A stretch of DNA of 64,000 bases, from the NCBI RefSeq assembly GCF_015711015.1, contig NZ_CP064653.1, forward strand, positions 1,550,001 through 1,614,000, written 5' to 3'. The DNA is from Methylomonas sp. LL1 (GTDB lineage Bacteria; Pseudomonadota; Gammaproteobacteria; Methylococcales; Methylomonadaceae). The position numbers and the translations under genes were made by a program. Positions within the stretch are counted from its first letter, which is position 1; every line of letters begins with the position of its first letter. Under the pieces are notes generated by a model. That model was given only the letters and a program-made list of their open reading frames with translations, searched no databases and was not told the origin of the DNA. Of this stretch, positions 16,588-26,405 are shown piece after piece.

Positions 16588-17151
16588 ATGAACCACTCTT
16601 TCTATAAAATCGGTTTTAGCATTTTTACATCGTTATTGATGATGCCCGCGCAAGCGGCCGACATCAATGCCGGCAAGACTCAAGCCGGCGCTTGCATGGG
16701 TTGCCATGGTAGCGCCGGTGTCAGCAATAACCCGATGTGGCCGAGTCTGGCGGGGCAGACCAGCGCTTACATCGAAACTCAATTGAAAAACTTTAAGTCC
16801 GGCGCCCGCGCCAATCCAACCATGAAGGGCATTGCGGCCGGTTTGAAGGATGCCGACATCCAAAATCTGGCAGCCTACTATGCCAGCCTGCCCGGCAAAT
16901 CCGCCGGCGGCGATGCCAAATCGGCTCAAATCGGCAAGGATAAGGCCGCCATGTGTATGGGTTGCCACGGCAACACGATGCAAGGCAACGGCCAATTCCC
17001 GAAACTGGCGGGCCAACATCCGCAATATCTGGTCAAACAGTTGAACGATTTCAAAAGCGGTGAGCGCAAATCCGGGCCGATGAATGGCATGGCAAAAAGC
17101 CTGTCCGATGACGACATCAAGGCATTGGCGGAATATCTAAGCTCGTTGTAA
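16588..17151 (+). CDS. Cytochrome c4, diheme
   Basis: 187 residues. Sec signal peptide (cleavage near AQA-ADI, residue 23). Two heme c motifs C36-M-G-C-H40 and C123-M-G-C-H127, each followed by Met axial ligands (M79 in NPTMKG and M165 in GPMNG). The two halves are clear duplicates. Cytochrome c4 carries electrons from the bc1 complex to terminal oxidases in the periplasm, here as an isolated gene. Confidence 0.94.
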   Translation: MNHSFYKIGFSIFTSLLMMPAQAADINAGKTQAGACMGCHGSAGVSNNPMWPSLAGQTSAYIETQLKNFKSGARANPTMKGIAAGLKDADIQNLAAYYASLPGKSAGGDAKSAQIGKDKAAMCMGCHGNTMQGNGQFPKLAGQHPQYLVKQLNDFKSGERKSGPMNGMAKSLSDDDIKALAEYLSSL

Positions 17152-17353
17152 ACCGGCGCTTGTTTTTGTCTAACCCACTGATTCCACGGCAAGCAGGAAA
17201 AATCAGTATTGCTAAGAGCCATCGACAACCTCGAGACCGCCAAGCCAAACTCGTCAATACGACTGTAAAAGCCAACCGCGTAACCCTGTTGCCAAGGATG
17301 GCAAAACTTAGGCGATTTATGGCAATAAATGTACCCAATCCAAGCAATTTGCC

Positions 17354-17430
17354 GTTGACTGAGCGGACTTGTGCTGAGCAAAGCCGAAGTAGTCGAAGTC
17401 AACCGTTCGCTTCGGCTCCGCTCAGCGAAC
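17354..17430. repeat. REP-like twin inverted repeat
   Basis: Two nested-style hairpins stand side by side: GTTGACT...AGTCAAC (17354-17403), with internal GAGC and CTTCGACT-type sequence, and GTTCGCT...AGCGAAC (17405-17430). The words GACTTGTGCTGAGC and GCCGAAGTAGTCGAAG resemble dispersed intergenic repeats common in Methylomonas-like and Xanthomonas-like genomes. It lies in the 660-base gap between cytochrome c4 and the TonB receptor; the rest of the gap shows no convincing gene. Confidence 0.5.
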
Positions 17431-17747
17431 GACACATATTTGAGGGTACAAACTTTCTCAAAAATCACCTTAACGCTAATTTGTAGTCCCCTCCCTAGCA
17501 TTATGCCCGCGAGCTCGCCGCGTACTGCTCGCAAGCCCATGATTTCGGCCTAACCCCCATGGCACAGAACCCCCGAAAATGACCGTCGCGCCGACGGCAT
17601 TCCGATGTATGCCACGGAAGGTATGCCATATCCAAGCCCCTCCGATCGCATTGATGGAAACCCCCGTGGATTTAGCTTAAGTCAAAGAAAGCCGGTGAGC
17701 CTTGTAATAAAATGGGTCAAATCCCGCAATCAACTTGGTATTTTCGA

Positions 17748-17766
17748 GCAAATGGTTATCATGTTT
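17748..17766. promoter_or_regulatory. Weak Fur-box-like site before the TonB receptor
   Basis: The 19-mer beginning GCAAATGGTTATCATG agrees with 12 of 19 positions of the Fur consensus GATAATGATAATCATTATC and lies 48 bases before the receptor start. Iron control is plausible for a TonB-dependent receptor, but a 12/19 match can occur by chance. Confidence 0.3.
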
Positions 17767-17813
17767 GACAAAGCATTTCCTTTACCATGAAAGTAGCTAA
17801 ACCGGAGTTCGTT

Positions 17814-19964
17814 ATGTCTCGCCGATTCCCTTTCCTTGTCTACGCCGCAAGCCTATGCGCCAATGCGCTAGCGCAACCGGTCTCGTTCGAGGAAGAGGAA
17901 AAAGCGTTGTCGCGGATCTACGGCGGCGAGGAAATGGTCAGCATCGCCAGCGGTTATAAACAACCGATTTCCAAGGCGCCGTCGATCGCCACCGTGATAA
18001 CCGCCGCCGACATCAAGCAAATCGGCGCCACCGACATCGACGAAGTGCTGGAAACCGTGCCGGGCCTGCATGTCGAGCGCAACACCATAGGCTATAACCC
18101 GATTTACACCTTTCGTGGGATTTTTTCGCAATTCAACCAGCAAGTGCTGATGATGATCAACGGCATCCCGATCACCAACGCCTATACCGGCAGCCGCAGC
18201 GAAGTTTGGGGCGGCATGCCTGTTCAAGATATTGCCCGCATCGAAGTAGTGCGCGGGCCGGGCTCGGCGGTATACGGCGCCGACGCCTTCGCCGGCGTCA
18301 TCAACGTCATCACCAAAACCAAGCAGGACATCGAAGGCACCGAAGTCGGCGGCCGGGTCGGCAGTTTCGATACCTACGACGGCTGGGGGCTGCACGGCGG
18401 CGAATGGGCCGGCTTCGACGTGGCGTTGGCGTTGGAATACCATAAGACCGCCGGCCAAAATTCCATCGTCGACGCCGATTTGCAGAGCCAGTTCGACACC
18501 CTGCTCGGCACCAACGCCTCGCTGGCGCCGGGGCCTGTCAACCTGTCGCGCGACAATCTCGATGCCCGGCTGGACCTTTCGCGCGGCAACTGGCGCTTTC
18601 GCGGCGGCCTGCAACATCGCAGCGACTGGGGTAACGCGACCGGCGTCGCGCAGGCCTTGGACCCGGTCAACCGTTTCGGTAGCGACCGCTGGAACGCCGA
18701 CCTGACCTACCACTCCGACGAAATCGATAATTGGGATTTGACCACCCAACTCAGCTATTTCGAGACCAGCCAGGAAATCGAACGTAATCTGACCCTGTTT
18801 CCGGCCGGCACCACGCTACCCATCGGTGCCAACGGCCAGATCGGCGCCGGCGCGCCGGTGACTTTCCCCTCGGGCTACATCGGCAACCCGGAAGTGTGGG
18901 AACGCCATATCCGCATCAGCCAATCCTTTGCTTATACGGGTTTTCAGCAGCACCAGCTGCGTAGCGGCATCGGCTTTAATTACGATAGTTTATTCAAGGC
19001 CCGAGTCAGCCAAAACTTCGGTATCGACCCGGCCACCGGCACCCCGATTCCTTCGCAGCCGGGCATCCCGCTAATCGATGTATCCAATACCTCGTCGACC
19101 TTTATCCCGACGGTGGACCGTAAAGTGGCCTATCTGTTTCTGCAAGACCAATGGAATTTCGCCAACGACTGGAGTTTGACCGCCGGCGCCCGCTATGACC
19201 GCTATTCGGATTTCGGCAATACCTTCAATCCGCGCGCGGCGCTGATCTGGGAGGCTCGCTACGACCTGACCGCCAAATTGATGTACGGCTCGGCGTTCCG
19301 GGCACCGTCGTTCCAGGAAATGTACATCATCAATAACCCAGCCCAGCTCGGTAATCCAACCCTAAAGCCGGAAACCATGGAAAATATCGAGCTGGGCTTC
19401 GATTACCGTCCGCTGGATAATCTGCATCTGGGTTTGAATTTCTTCAATTTCTGGTGGAACGACATCATCCGCTTTGTGCCGGATGCCAACACCACCACCT
19501 CGACCGCGCAAAATACCGGCACCCAACACGGCTACGGTACGGAAATCGAGGCCGAATGGCAGGCGATCGACACCTTAAAAATCACCGGCAATTACGCTTA
19601 CCAGGAAAGTAGGGACGAGACGCTGAACTTCGATGCCGGTTACGCCCCTCAACATCAGGTTTACTTGCGATTGAACTGGGAGTTTTTGCCTGAATGGAGC
19701 TTCAGCCCGCAAGCCAAATGGATCGTTGGCCGTAGCCGCGGCTTCGGCGACGCACGGGCGCCGATAGGCGATTATACTTGGGTGGATTTAACGCTGCGCC
19801 GGCAAAATTTGCTCAAGCACGTCGACATCGCCTTTTCGGTGCGCAACCTGTTCGATGTCGACGCACGGGAACCTAGCTTGGCGGGCATTCCGCAAGCGGC
19901 CATCCCCAACGATCTACCCCTGGCGTCCCGCGTCTTTTTTGGTGAAGTCAGTTTTAAATTTTAG
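17814..19964 (+). CDS. TonB-dependent outer membrane receptor
   Basis: 716 residues from ATG 17814, which has GGAG six bases upstream; an in-frame ATG at 17787 lacks one. Signal peptide ends near ALA-QP (~residue 20). Plug domain with KAPSIATVITAADIKQIGATDIDEVLETVPGL and the IEVVRGPGSAVYGADAFAGVINVITK signature, then a 22-strand barrel with the SAFRAPSFQEMYI and LKPETMENIELGFDY motifs, ending in Phe. It resembles cobalamin/siderophore receptors (BtuB/CirA class); the substrate is not determinable. It precedes an ABC_sub_bind protein and a giant sensory protein on the same strand, so it may supply the ligand for that sensor (inference). Confidence 0.93.
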   Translation: MSRRFPFLVYAASLCANALAQPVSFEEEEKALSRIYGGEEMVSIASGYKQPISKAPSIATVITAADIKQIGATDIDEVLETVPGLHVERNTIGYNPIYTFRGIFSQFNQQVLMMINGIPITNAYTGSRSEVWGGMPVQDIARIEVVRGPGSAVYGADAFAGVINVITKTKQDIEGTEVGGRVGSFDTYDGWGLHGGEWAGFDVALALEYHKTAGQNSIVDADLQSQFDTLLGTNASLAPGPVNLSRDNLDARLDLSRGNWRFRGGLQHRSDWGNATGVAQALDPVNRFGSDRWNADLTYHSDEIDNWDLTTQLSYFETSQEIERNLTLFPAGTTLPIGANGQIGAGAPVTFPSGYIGNPEVWERHIRISQSFAYTGFQQHQLRSGIGFNYDSLFKARVSQNFGIDPATGTPIPSQPGIPLIDVSNTSSTFIPTVDRKVAYLFLQDQWNFANDWSLTAGARYDRYSDFGNTFNPRAALIWEARYDLTAKLMYGSAFRAPSFQEMYIINNPAQLGNPTLKPETMENIELGFDYRPLDNLHLGLNFFNFWWNDIIRFVPDANTTTSTAQNTGTQHGYGTEIEAEWQAIDTLKITGNYAYQESRDETLNFDAGYAPQHQVYLRLNWEFLPEWSFSPQAKWIVGRSRGFGDARAPIGDYTWVDLTLRRQNLLKHVDIAFSVRNLFDVDAREPSLAGIPQAAIPNDLPLASRVFFGEVSFKF

Positions 19965-20015
19965 CCGTCAAGGTTACACGAGTTTCCCGCTTGATGAATT
20001 ACCCCAGGAGTCATT

Positions 20016-20963
20016 TTGTTTGGTCGAATTTTTTTTCAACTTTGGTTGGCCTTGTTGCCGGGGCTTTTTTGCGCTGTTGCATGGGCGGAACCGCCTTCGG
20101 TCGCCATCATCTATCCGAACGTGCGCGAACCTTATCTGTCCGTTTTCCAGGAAATTGCCCGCGGCATGGAACAAGAATTGGGCAGGCCGGTCGAGCATTA
20201 TCTGCTCGACGAACGCGATACCCCCACCGCCGACCGTTTAATCAACGAGTTGAAGGACGATGGAATCGATGTGGTCGTCACGCTGGGACGGGCCGGCCTG
20301 GCGGTCGCCAAACCGCTGTCCGCCGCGTTTCCGGTGGTGATCGGCGCCACGATGATACGCCCGGATGAAATGCCGCAAGGCTTGACCGGCATCAGCCTGA
20401 CGCCGGCGCCGGAAGCCATGTTCGATCATTTGAAAAAGCTGGTGCCGGAGATCAATAAAGTCACGGTCATTTACGATCCTAAGCAGACCGCCTGGGAAAT
20501 TGAGCACGCCGAAAAAGCCGCTCGGGAACGTGGTTTGACGCTGGTCGCCCAGCCCACCGCTACGCTACGCGACTCATCCGATCTGTTCCGGCAAATTCTA
20601 CTGGAAATAAAAGACAATTCCATCGCCTTATGGCTGCCGCGCGAGAACATGGCAATGGACGAACAATCGCTACTGCCGGAAGTGCTACGGGAAGCCTGGG
20701 AGAAAAACTTCGTGGTGTTTTCCAGCAATCTCGATCACGTCCGCAAGGGTGCGCTGTTCTCACTGTATCCGGATAATTTCGGCATGGGCCGCAGCCTGGC
20801 CAACCTGGCCTTGCAGCAAACCCAAGCCAACGGAAAATTCGAATCGATTAAATTACTGCGGGATTTACTGGTGGCGGTCAATTTACGCACCGCCGAGCAT
20901 TTGGGTTTGCGCTTTTCCAGCCAGACCCGGCGCGAATTCGCGATGGTTTTCCCAAGCCCTTAG
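20016..20963 (+). CDS. Periplasmic ABC_sub_bind-family protein (TTG start)
   Basis: 315 residues. Sec signal peptide (hydrophobic LWLALLPGLFCAVAWA, cleavage after AWA) then a two-lobe binding protein of the ABC_sub_bind (PF04392) family: SVAIIYPNVREPYLSVFQEI, DVVVTLGRAGLAVAKPL, LKKLVPEINKVTVIYDP, NMAMDEQSLLPEVLREAWEKNFVVFSS. The start is TTG at 20016: AGGAG ends five bases before it and no ATG precedes the signal peptide. The stop lies six bases before the next gene, a membrane sensor, and no ABC transporter is nearby. Such proteins commonly serve as periplasmic sensory partners of GGDEF/EAL or kinase proteins (inference). Confidence 0.87.
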   Translation: MFGRIFFQLWLALLPGLFCAVAWAEPPSVAIIYPNVREPYLSVFQEIARGMEQELGRPVEHYLLDERDTPTADRLINELKDDGIDVVVTLGRAGLAVAKPLSAAFPVVIGATMIRPDEMPQGLTGISLTPAPEAMFDHLKKLVPEINKVTVIYDPKQTAWEIEHAEKAARERGLTLVAQPTATLRDSSDLFRQILLEIKDNSIALWLPRENMAMDEQSLLPEVLREAWEKNFVVFSSNLDHVRKGALFSLYPDNFGMGRSLANLALQQTQANGKFESIKLLRDLLVAVNLRTAEHLGLRFSSQTRREFAMVFPSP

Positions 20964-20969
20964 GTCGAA

Positions 20970-23900
20970 ATGAGACGCCTGTCATGGCCCCGTTTCAAGG
21001 GGGCGAGTTTTCAACAGCAGTTGACGGTGACGTTTTCATTCGGCGTACTGGTCATGTCACTGCTGTCCGGGTTCGTGATTTCCTCGCTGTCCTACCAGAT
21101 CGTCCGCGACAAATGGATCGCGCAAGGCCGGCAATCGACCGAGGCCTTTGCCGCCCAAAGCGCGCTGGCGCTACTCTATGCCAGCCGGGAAAATGCCGAG
21201 GAGCCGGCCCGACGGTTTTTGTCGTTTCCGGATGTACTCGGCGTCGCCGTCTATAATCTCGCCCATGAACCGTTACTGGAACGCGGCGAACCAATCTCGG
21301 CCACCGACACCGGACCGCAATGGCCGGAATCCTGGCCATTGACCCAAGAAACCCATCAAGCCTGGTATTTTACCGCGCCGGTATTCGCTCGGAGCGGCAT
21401 CGAACAGGAGACATCGCCGTTCGAAGCCCAAACGCCCAAACCCGAGTTGATTGGCTACGTGCGCCTGGTCATCGGCAAGCAATCGCTGAGCGCCATGAAG
21501 AAAAAGATTCTGTGGACTACGTTGATGGTTTCCGGTTGTTCCGCGGCACTGTTTTTACTGTTTTTGCTGGCGATGTCGAGGCGTCTAACGTCGCCCATCA
21601 AACAATTGGCGCTACGCATGGGCAAGGCTTCGGCCGGCGAAAAAAACGTGCGGGCCAAACTGAGCGGTCCGCGCGACATCACCGACATGGGCTCCGCGTT
21701 CAACACCATGATGGAGGTACTGGAAACCCGAGAAAGACAATTGGAGCGCGCCCGCGATACCGCGTTGGAATCGGCCCGCATGAAAGGCGAATTCGCGGCC
21801 ACCGTCAGCCATGAACTGCGTACGCCGTTGAACGCGGTGCTGGGCATGTTGGAGCTGTTGCAAGATATGGGACTGACACCCAAGCAACTGGAATATTCGA
21901 TGATCGCCCGCAATGCCGGCGAAGCGTTGTTGAAACTGATCGAGGACATACTGGATTTTTCCCGCATCGAAGCCGGCATGTTGAAGCGCCAACCGGTCGA
22001 TTTCGTGTTGTACGAAACGCTGGACGAAGTGGTCGAATTGATGGCCGCCCAAGCCCATCGCAAAAATCTACAACTGAACTATGCCATAGTCGACGACATC
22101 CCACTGGTATTGAACGGCGAAGCCTCCAGGGTGCGGCAGGTATTGATTAATCTGGTCGGCAACGCCCTCAAGTTTACCGAGCGCGGTTCCATCGGCATAG
22201 AAGTGCATGCCGAGCAAACCGATAACGCCACCACCTTATTGCGCTTTAACGTGACCGATACCGGGATGGGCATACCCGACGCGGCGCAAGCCACCATATT
22301 CGACGCCTTCGTCCAGGCCGACGGTTCCAGTACCCGCCATCACGAAGGCGCCGGCCTGGGCTTGGCGATTTGCCGGCGATTGGTACAACTGATGGGCGGA
22401 CAGATCGGCGTCGATAGCCGGATTGGGCGGGGCAGCCGCTTTTGGTTTACCGTGCCGTTCGGCCCGCCGTGCGGCAGCCGGATATTATCGGAAGCTCGGC
22501 AGGCTTATTTTGCCCATTTGCGGATTCTGCTGATCACCGAAAACGATAAAATGCGCCAATTCTTGGCACACAGTCTGGATCATTGGCAAATCCATCACCG
22601 TCATTCCGACTACGGTATCCGTGCCGTGGACATGCTACGCTCCGCCAGCGAACAGGACGAAGCTTACCAATTTGCGATTATCGATCTAAAAGACTCCGGC
22701 GATACCGGCTGGATCGATATGATAGCCCATGACCCGTCATTAGCCGGCCTCAAGATCATCCTGCTGTCCGATCCCGGCAAGACCGCCCGCCTATCCGGCT
22801 TGCCGAACGTGGCCGCGAACCTGACCAAACCGGTTCAGGCTTCCAGACTGTATGATTTTATTTTGACCGTCGGACAAAATTATCAAGAATCGGCGGCCGA
22901 ATTACCGATGGAACACCCGCAACCGGCGGCATTGGGACGCACCATTTTGATCGTCGAAGACAATAGAGCCAGCCAGATGGTAGCGGTCGGCATGCTGGAA
23001 CGGCTAGGCTGCGGTTACGAAATCGCCGCTTCCGGCATTGAGGCGCTGGCATGGCTGGAGCGAAAAACCTTCGATTTGATCCTAATGGATTGCCACATGC
23101 CGAACATGGACGGTTTCGAGGCAACCCGGCGCATCCGCCTATTGCCGGAACCGGTCTGCGGTCTGCCAATCGTGGCGATGACCGCCAACGCTCGCCAAGG
23201 CGACAGCGATTTGTGCCTGACGGCCGGCATGGACGATTACTTGTCCAAGCCGATCAAGTTGAATCCGCTGCGTGAAAAGCTGTTGACTTGGCTCGGCCCC
23301 GAGCATCCGGGCCAATCGGTAGCCGATCCGCTACCGCCCTCGCCCATCAATACGCTCGAAACGCTGGACGGTCGGGTGCTGAATCAGTTGCGCGAGGAAA
23401 TCGGCCAGGGTTTCGCCAAGATGGTCGGTTTTTATCTGGAAGATACCCCACGGGAAATCGAGCAAATCGGCTTGGCCCTGGCGACAAACGATCATTTGCA
23501 AGTGCGCGAATTAGCCCACGGTTTGAAAGGCGCAAGCCGCAACCTGGGCGCGGAAAAACTGGCGGCCATCGCCCGGCAACTGGAAGAGCAAGCCAGCCAC
23601 AACCAAGTCGAAAACGGCGATGAACTGCTGACGCAACTGCGCGACGAATACCGCTTCATCGAACAGTTGCTGAACCGGGAAAGCGGCGCCTCCATCGACC
23701 TTGCGCCGCCCGAACCGCTCGGACCCAGAATTCTGGTGGCCGACGACGACAGGGCGATACGTTTTGCGCTGCAAGACGTGCTGGAGAAAGACGGCTATGT
23801 TGTCGATGTGGCCAGCACCGGCCATCAGGCGGTGGAGCTATGCCAGCGCCACATGGCCGATTTGATTTTAATGGATGCCATGATGCCGGAAATGACCGGC

Positions 23901-25409
23901 TTCGAAGCCTGCCAAAAAATTCGCGCTTTGCCGAAAGGGGCCGAAGTACCGATTTTAATGATTACCGCATTGGAAGACGAACATTCGGTCGAGTTGGCGT
24001 TTTCAACCGGCGCCAACGACTACATTCCCAAGCCCATCCATTTCGCCGTATTGCGCAAACGCATCGGCCTGTTGTTGGAAACCAGGCTGACGCAACGCAC
24101 GCTGAATCGTTTAGCCTATCACGATCCGTTGACCAATCTGGCTAATCGCGCCCAGTTCATGGATCGGTTGAACACGTTGATCAAGGCGACTTCCGGTCAG
24201 CGCCAACTGCATGCGGTGCTGTTTCTGGATTTAGACCGATTCAAGCTGACCAACGACACCATGGGCCACGAAATCGGCGATCAAATGCTGAAAGCCGCCG
24301 CGGAACGGATTCAAGGCTGCGTTCGCAAGGATGACATGGTATCCCGTTTCGGCGGCGACGAATTTACCTTGTTATTGGAACAAATCGCCAGCCCGCAAGT
24401 CGCGGCGGCGGTGGCCGAAAAAATCTGTAGCACTATCGCCATGCCGTTCGTACTGATGGACCAGGAGTTTTATATCAGCTCCAGCATCGGTATTTCCATC
24501 TATCCGGCCGACGGCACCGATAGCGGTTTGTTGATCAAACACGCCGATACCGCGATGTATCGCGCCAAGGAACAAGGCAACACCTACTGCTTTTACGAAG
24601 ACAGCATGGAATTTGCCGTGTCCTCCAAACTGCGGCTGGAAAGCGATTTACGCCGCGCGCTGCAGCGCGATGAATTTTTTCTACATTATCAACCGCAAAT
24701 CGATCTGGATAGCGGCATGATTGTCGGCGCCGAAGCGTTGATCCGCTGGCGGCATCCCGAACTGGGCCTGATTGCGCCGGACATCTTCATTCCGGTTGCC
24801 GAGGAAATCGGCTTGATCGAGGCAATAGGCGCTTGGGTATTGGGCGAAGCCTGCCGGCAAAACCACGCTTGGCAACTGGCCGGTTATCCAGCGTTCACGA
24901 TGGCCGTCAACGTCTCTCCGCGCCAGTTGGAACAGGAAAATTTCGCCGATCAAGTCATAGAGATCGCCGCCGAAACCGGTTTGCCGCCGGAATATCTGGA
25001 ACTGGAATTAACCGAAAGTTTGTTCATCCGCAACCCGGAAAAAAAACGCGATGTGCTGGCCCGATTGAAAGCGGCCGGCATGCAAATATCGATCGACGAT
25101 TTTGGCACCGGCTATTCCAGTTTGAATCAACTCAAACAGTTCGATTTCGACAAACTGAAAATCGACAAATCATTCGTCGCCAATATCACCCACGATGCCG
25201 ACGCCGCCGCCATCGTGCTGGTGATTATTTCCATTGCCAAAATCTTGAAATTCAACGTCATCGCCGAGGGTGTGGAAACCGAGCGACAAGCCGAATATTT
25301 ACTGCAACACGATTGCGACGAAGCGCAAGGCTATCTGTTCGGCAAACCGATGGCGTCCGAGGACTTTTGCCGACTGCTGGAACGGAACCGGGAAGCCCTC
25401 AGCCCATGA
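20970..25409 (+). CDS. Giant hybrid kinase with REC/HPt/REC/GGDEF/EAL output
   Basis: 1479 residues. Membrane spans ~20-42 and ~180-202 flank a periplasmic sensor; HAMP ~203-255; HisKA with H281 (VSHELRTPLNAV); HATPase_c ~385-497; a degenerate receiver ~515-635; an intact receiver with D707 (LILMDCHMPNMDG); HPt with H850 (AHGLKGASRNLG); a third receiver with D969; GGDEF (1128-1132) with an RxxD inhibitory site R1119-D1122 five residues before it; EAL (1255-1257) with ELTES, DDFGTGYS and AEGVET motifs. All catalytic motifs for kinase, phosphorelay, cyclic-di-GMP synthesis and breakdown are intact, so the whole pathway from ligand to second messenger is within one polypeptide. It probably receives its signal from the periplasmic protein encoded just upstream. 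Confidence 0.95.
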   Translation: MRRLSWPRFKGASFQQQLTVTFSFGVLVMSLLSGFVISSLSYQIVRDKWIAQGRQSTEAFAAQSALALLYASRENAEEPARRFLSFPDVLGVAVYNLAHEPLLERGEPISATDTGPQWPESWPLTQETHQAWYFTAPVFARSGIEQETSPFEAQTPKPELIGYVRLVIGKQSLSAMKKKILWTTLMVSGCSAALFLLFLLAMSRRLTSPIKQLALRMGKASAGEKNVRAKLSGPRDITDMGSAFNTMMEVLETRERQLERARDTALESARMKGEFAATVSHELRTPLNAVLGMLELLQDMGLTPKQLEYSMIARNAGEALLKLIEDILDFSRIEAGMLKRQPVDFVLYETLDEVVELMAAQAHRKNLQLNYAIVDDIPLVLNGEASRVRQVLINLVGNALKFTERGSIGIEVHAEQTDNATTLLRFNVTDTGMGIPDAAQATIFDAFVQADGSSTRHHEGAGLGLAICRRLVQLMGGQIGVDSRIGRGSRFWFTVPFGPPCGSRILSEARQAYFAHLRILLITENDKMRQFLAHSLDHWQIHHRHSDYGIRAVDMLRSASEQDEAYQFAIIDLKDSGDTGWIDMIAHDPSLAGLKIILLSDPGKTARLSGLPNVAANLTKPVQASRLYDFILTVGQNYQESAAELPMEHPQPAALGRTILIVEDNRASQMVAVGMLERLGCGYEIAASGIEALAWLERKTFDLILMDCHMPNMDGFEATRRIRLLPEPVCGLPIVAMTANARQGDSDLCLTAGMDDYLSKPIKLNPLREKLLTWLGPEHPGQSVADPLPPSPINTLETLDGRVLNQLREEIGQGFAKMVGFYLEDTPREIEQIGLALATNDHLQVRELAHGLKGASRNLGAEKLAAIARQLEEQASHNQVENGDELLTQLRDEYRFIEQLLNRESGASIDLAPPEPLGPRILVADDDRAIRFALQDVLEKDGYVVDVASTGHQAVELCQRHMADLILMDAMMPEMTGFEACQKIRALPKGAEVPILMITALEDEHSVELAFSTGANDYIPKPIHFAVLRKRIGLLLETRLTQRTLNRLAYHDPLTNLANRAQFMDRLNTLIKATSGQRQLHAVLFLDLDRFKLTNDTMGHEIGDQMLKAAAERIQGCVRKDDMVSRFGGDEFTLLLEQIASPQVAAAVAEKICSTIAMPFVLMDQEFYISSSIGISIYPADGTDSGLLIKHADTAMYRAKEQGNTYCFYEDSMEFAVSSKLRLESDLRRALQRDEFFLHYQPQIDLDSGMIVGAEALIRWRHPELGLIAPDIFIPVAEEIGLIEAIGAWVLGEACRQNHAWQLAGYPAFTMAVNVSPRQLEQENFADQVIEIAAETGLPPEYLELELTESLFIRNPEKKRDVLARLKAAGMQISIDDFGTGYSSLNQLKQFDFDKLKIDKSFVANITHDADAAAIVLVIISIAKILKFNVIAEGVETERQAEYLLQHDCDEAQGYLFGKPMASEDFCRLLERNREALSP

Positions 25410-25485
25410 CCTGAATACCGACCCTTGAAGCCGTTATCAGGCAAGGCCAGTCAATCTGTGGGCTGAACCGGGAATGGCCGGCGAT

Positions 25486-26007
25486 TCATCTGAAGGGTGG
25501 CGGCGGTGGCGAACCGGGTGGTGGTGGCGGTATCCGCATGGCCGGCCTAACAAGCGGCGGCGAACTTTCGTTGATGAATTGTCCCGATACCGGCACCCTG
25601 TGCCCCTTGGCGTACATGCATTGGATATAGGCATTATCGTAACCTTCCTGGGTCGCATAAGCCGCCCGCCCGCCTTCACCGGCTCCGATGATACTACCCG
25701 CCACCAAACCGGTTCCGGCACCAATCGCAGCACCCTCGCCGCCGCCCAAGGCCGCGCCGGCGGCCGCGCCGATCGCGGCGCCGACAATGGCGCTGCCGAT
25801 TTGGCTATCGGCCGCCGCCTGGTTGGCGCTTGAACCATCAAGCTGTCCGGAAGCATATTGCTGGCACAAATAATCGTCTTGCTGAAATTGCTCGAAAGAC
25901 ATGCTCGAACCCGGCAGAGCCATCACACTGGGTCCGCTTGGCATATTCGCGCATCCGGACAGTAAGCCGACCAAACCCAATCCGACCATCTTCAGTATCC
26001 GTTGCAT
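25486..26007 (-). CDS. Glycine-zipper outer membrane lipoprotein
   Basis: 173 residues from ATG 26007 (GGAG seven bases upstream; the longer frame to 26076 is discarded). Lipobox LLSGC (C19). The centre is a glycine-zipper run (IGSAIVGAAIGAAAGAALGGG...) of ~40 residues that may insert into membrane, and the tail is Pro-rich (IPPPPPGSPPPPPF). Resembles small glycine-zipper/YMGG-like lipoproteins of unknown function. Follows the frameshifted secreted protein gene by 13 bases. Confidence 0.8.
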   Translation of the reverse strand: MQRILKMVGLGLVGLLSGCANMPSGPSVMALPGSSMSFEQFQQDDYLCQQYASGQLDGSSANQAAADSQIGSAIVGAAIGAAAGAALGGGEGAAIGAGTGLVAGSIIGAGEGGRAAYATQEGYDNAYIQCMYAKGHRVPVSGQFINESSPPLVRPAMRIPPPPPGSPPPPPFR

Positions 26008-26020
26008 CAGTATTCTCCGT

Positions 26021-26405
26021 TTACCGGGGTGGAATAGGGTCAACTTGGCGCCAGCCCGACGGGCAATCCTGGACATAGGGGTAATAGCCTTCCGGGTTGC
26101 CGCAGTAATACCAATATCCGGCCGGATATTGCTGGGTGACGGGCGGCGGACTACGTTCGATGTAAAGCGGCGGCCTGGAAGGCACCGTCACCACGGCCGG
26201 CGGGTGGATAATAGGGGTAGGAATAATAAGGACGCGGAAAAAGCGGCACGCCGAAATAAAAACTAAAGCCCGGATGACCGTGAAAACTGTGGTATCCGCC
26301 GCCATAATGCCGGCCATGATGGCGATGGTCCGCGACACTCGCCGAACTACCCGCAGCCATGACCAAAATCGCCAGCACGATTGGAAATAGTTTGGTTTTG
26401 AGCAT
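26021..26405 (-). pseudogene. Secreted His/Tyr/Pro-rich protein gene with a frameshift
   Basis: ATG 26405 (GAGGTGG upstream) opens a frame with a signal peptide (LFPIVLAILVMAAGSSASVA) and a His/Gly/Tyr-rich stretch ending PRPYYSYPYYPP. Near 26195-26205 the family-like continuation (AVVTVPSRPPLYIE, then YWYYCGNPEGYYPYVQDCPSGW) is found one base out of frame, ending at 26021. One surplus base within GCCGGCCGTG restores the whole. Proteins ending YWYYCxxPxGYYPYVxxCPxGW are widespread small secreted proteins in proteobacteria, so the gene is either a recent frameshift mutant or a sequencing artefact. Confidence 0.75.

Noticed and set aside
17605..17790. 61-residue frame before the TonB receptor
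   Set aside because: No family resemblance, no ribosome binding site, and it overlaps the receptor's 5' region with poor codon pattern.
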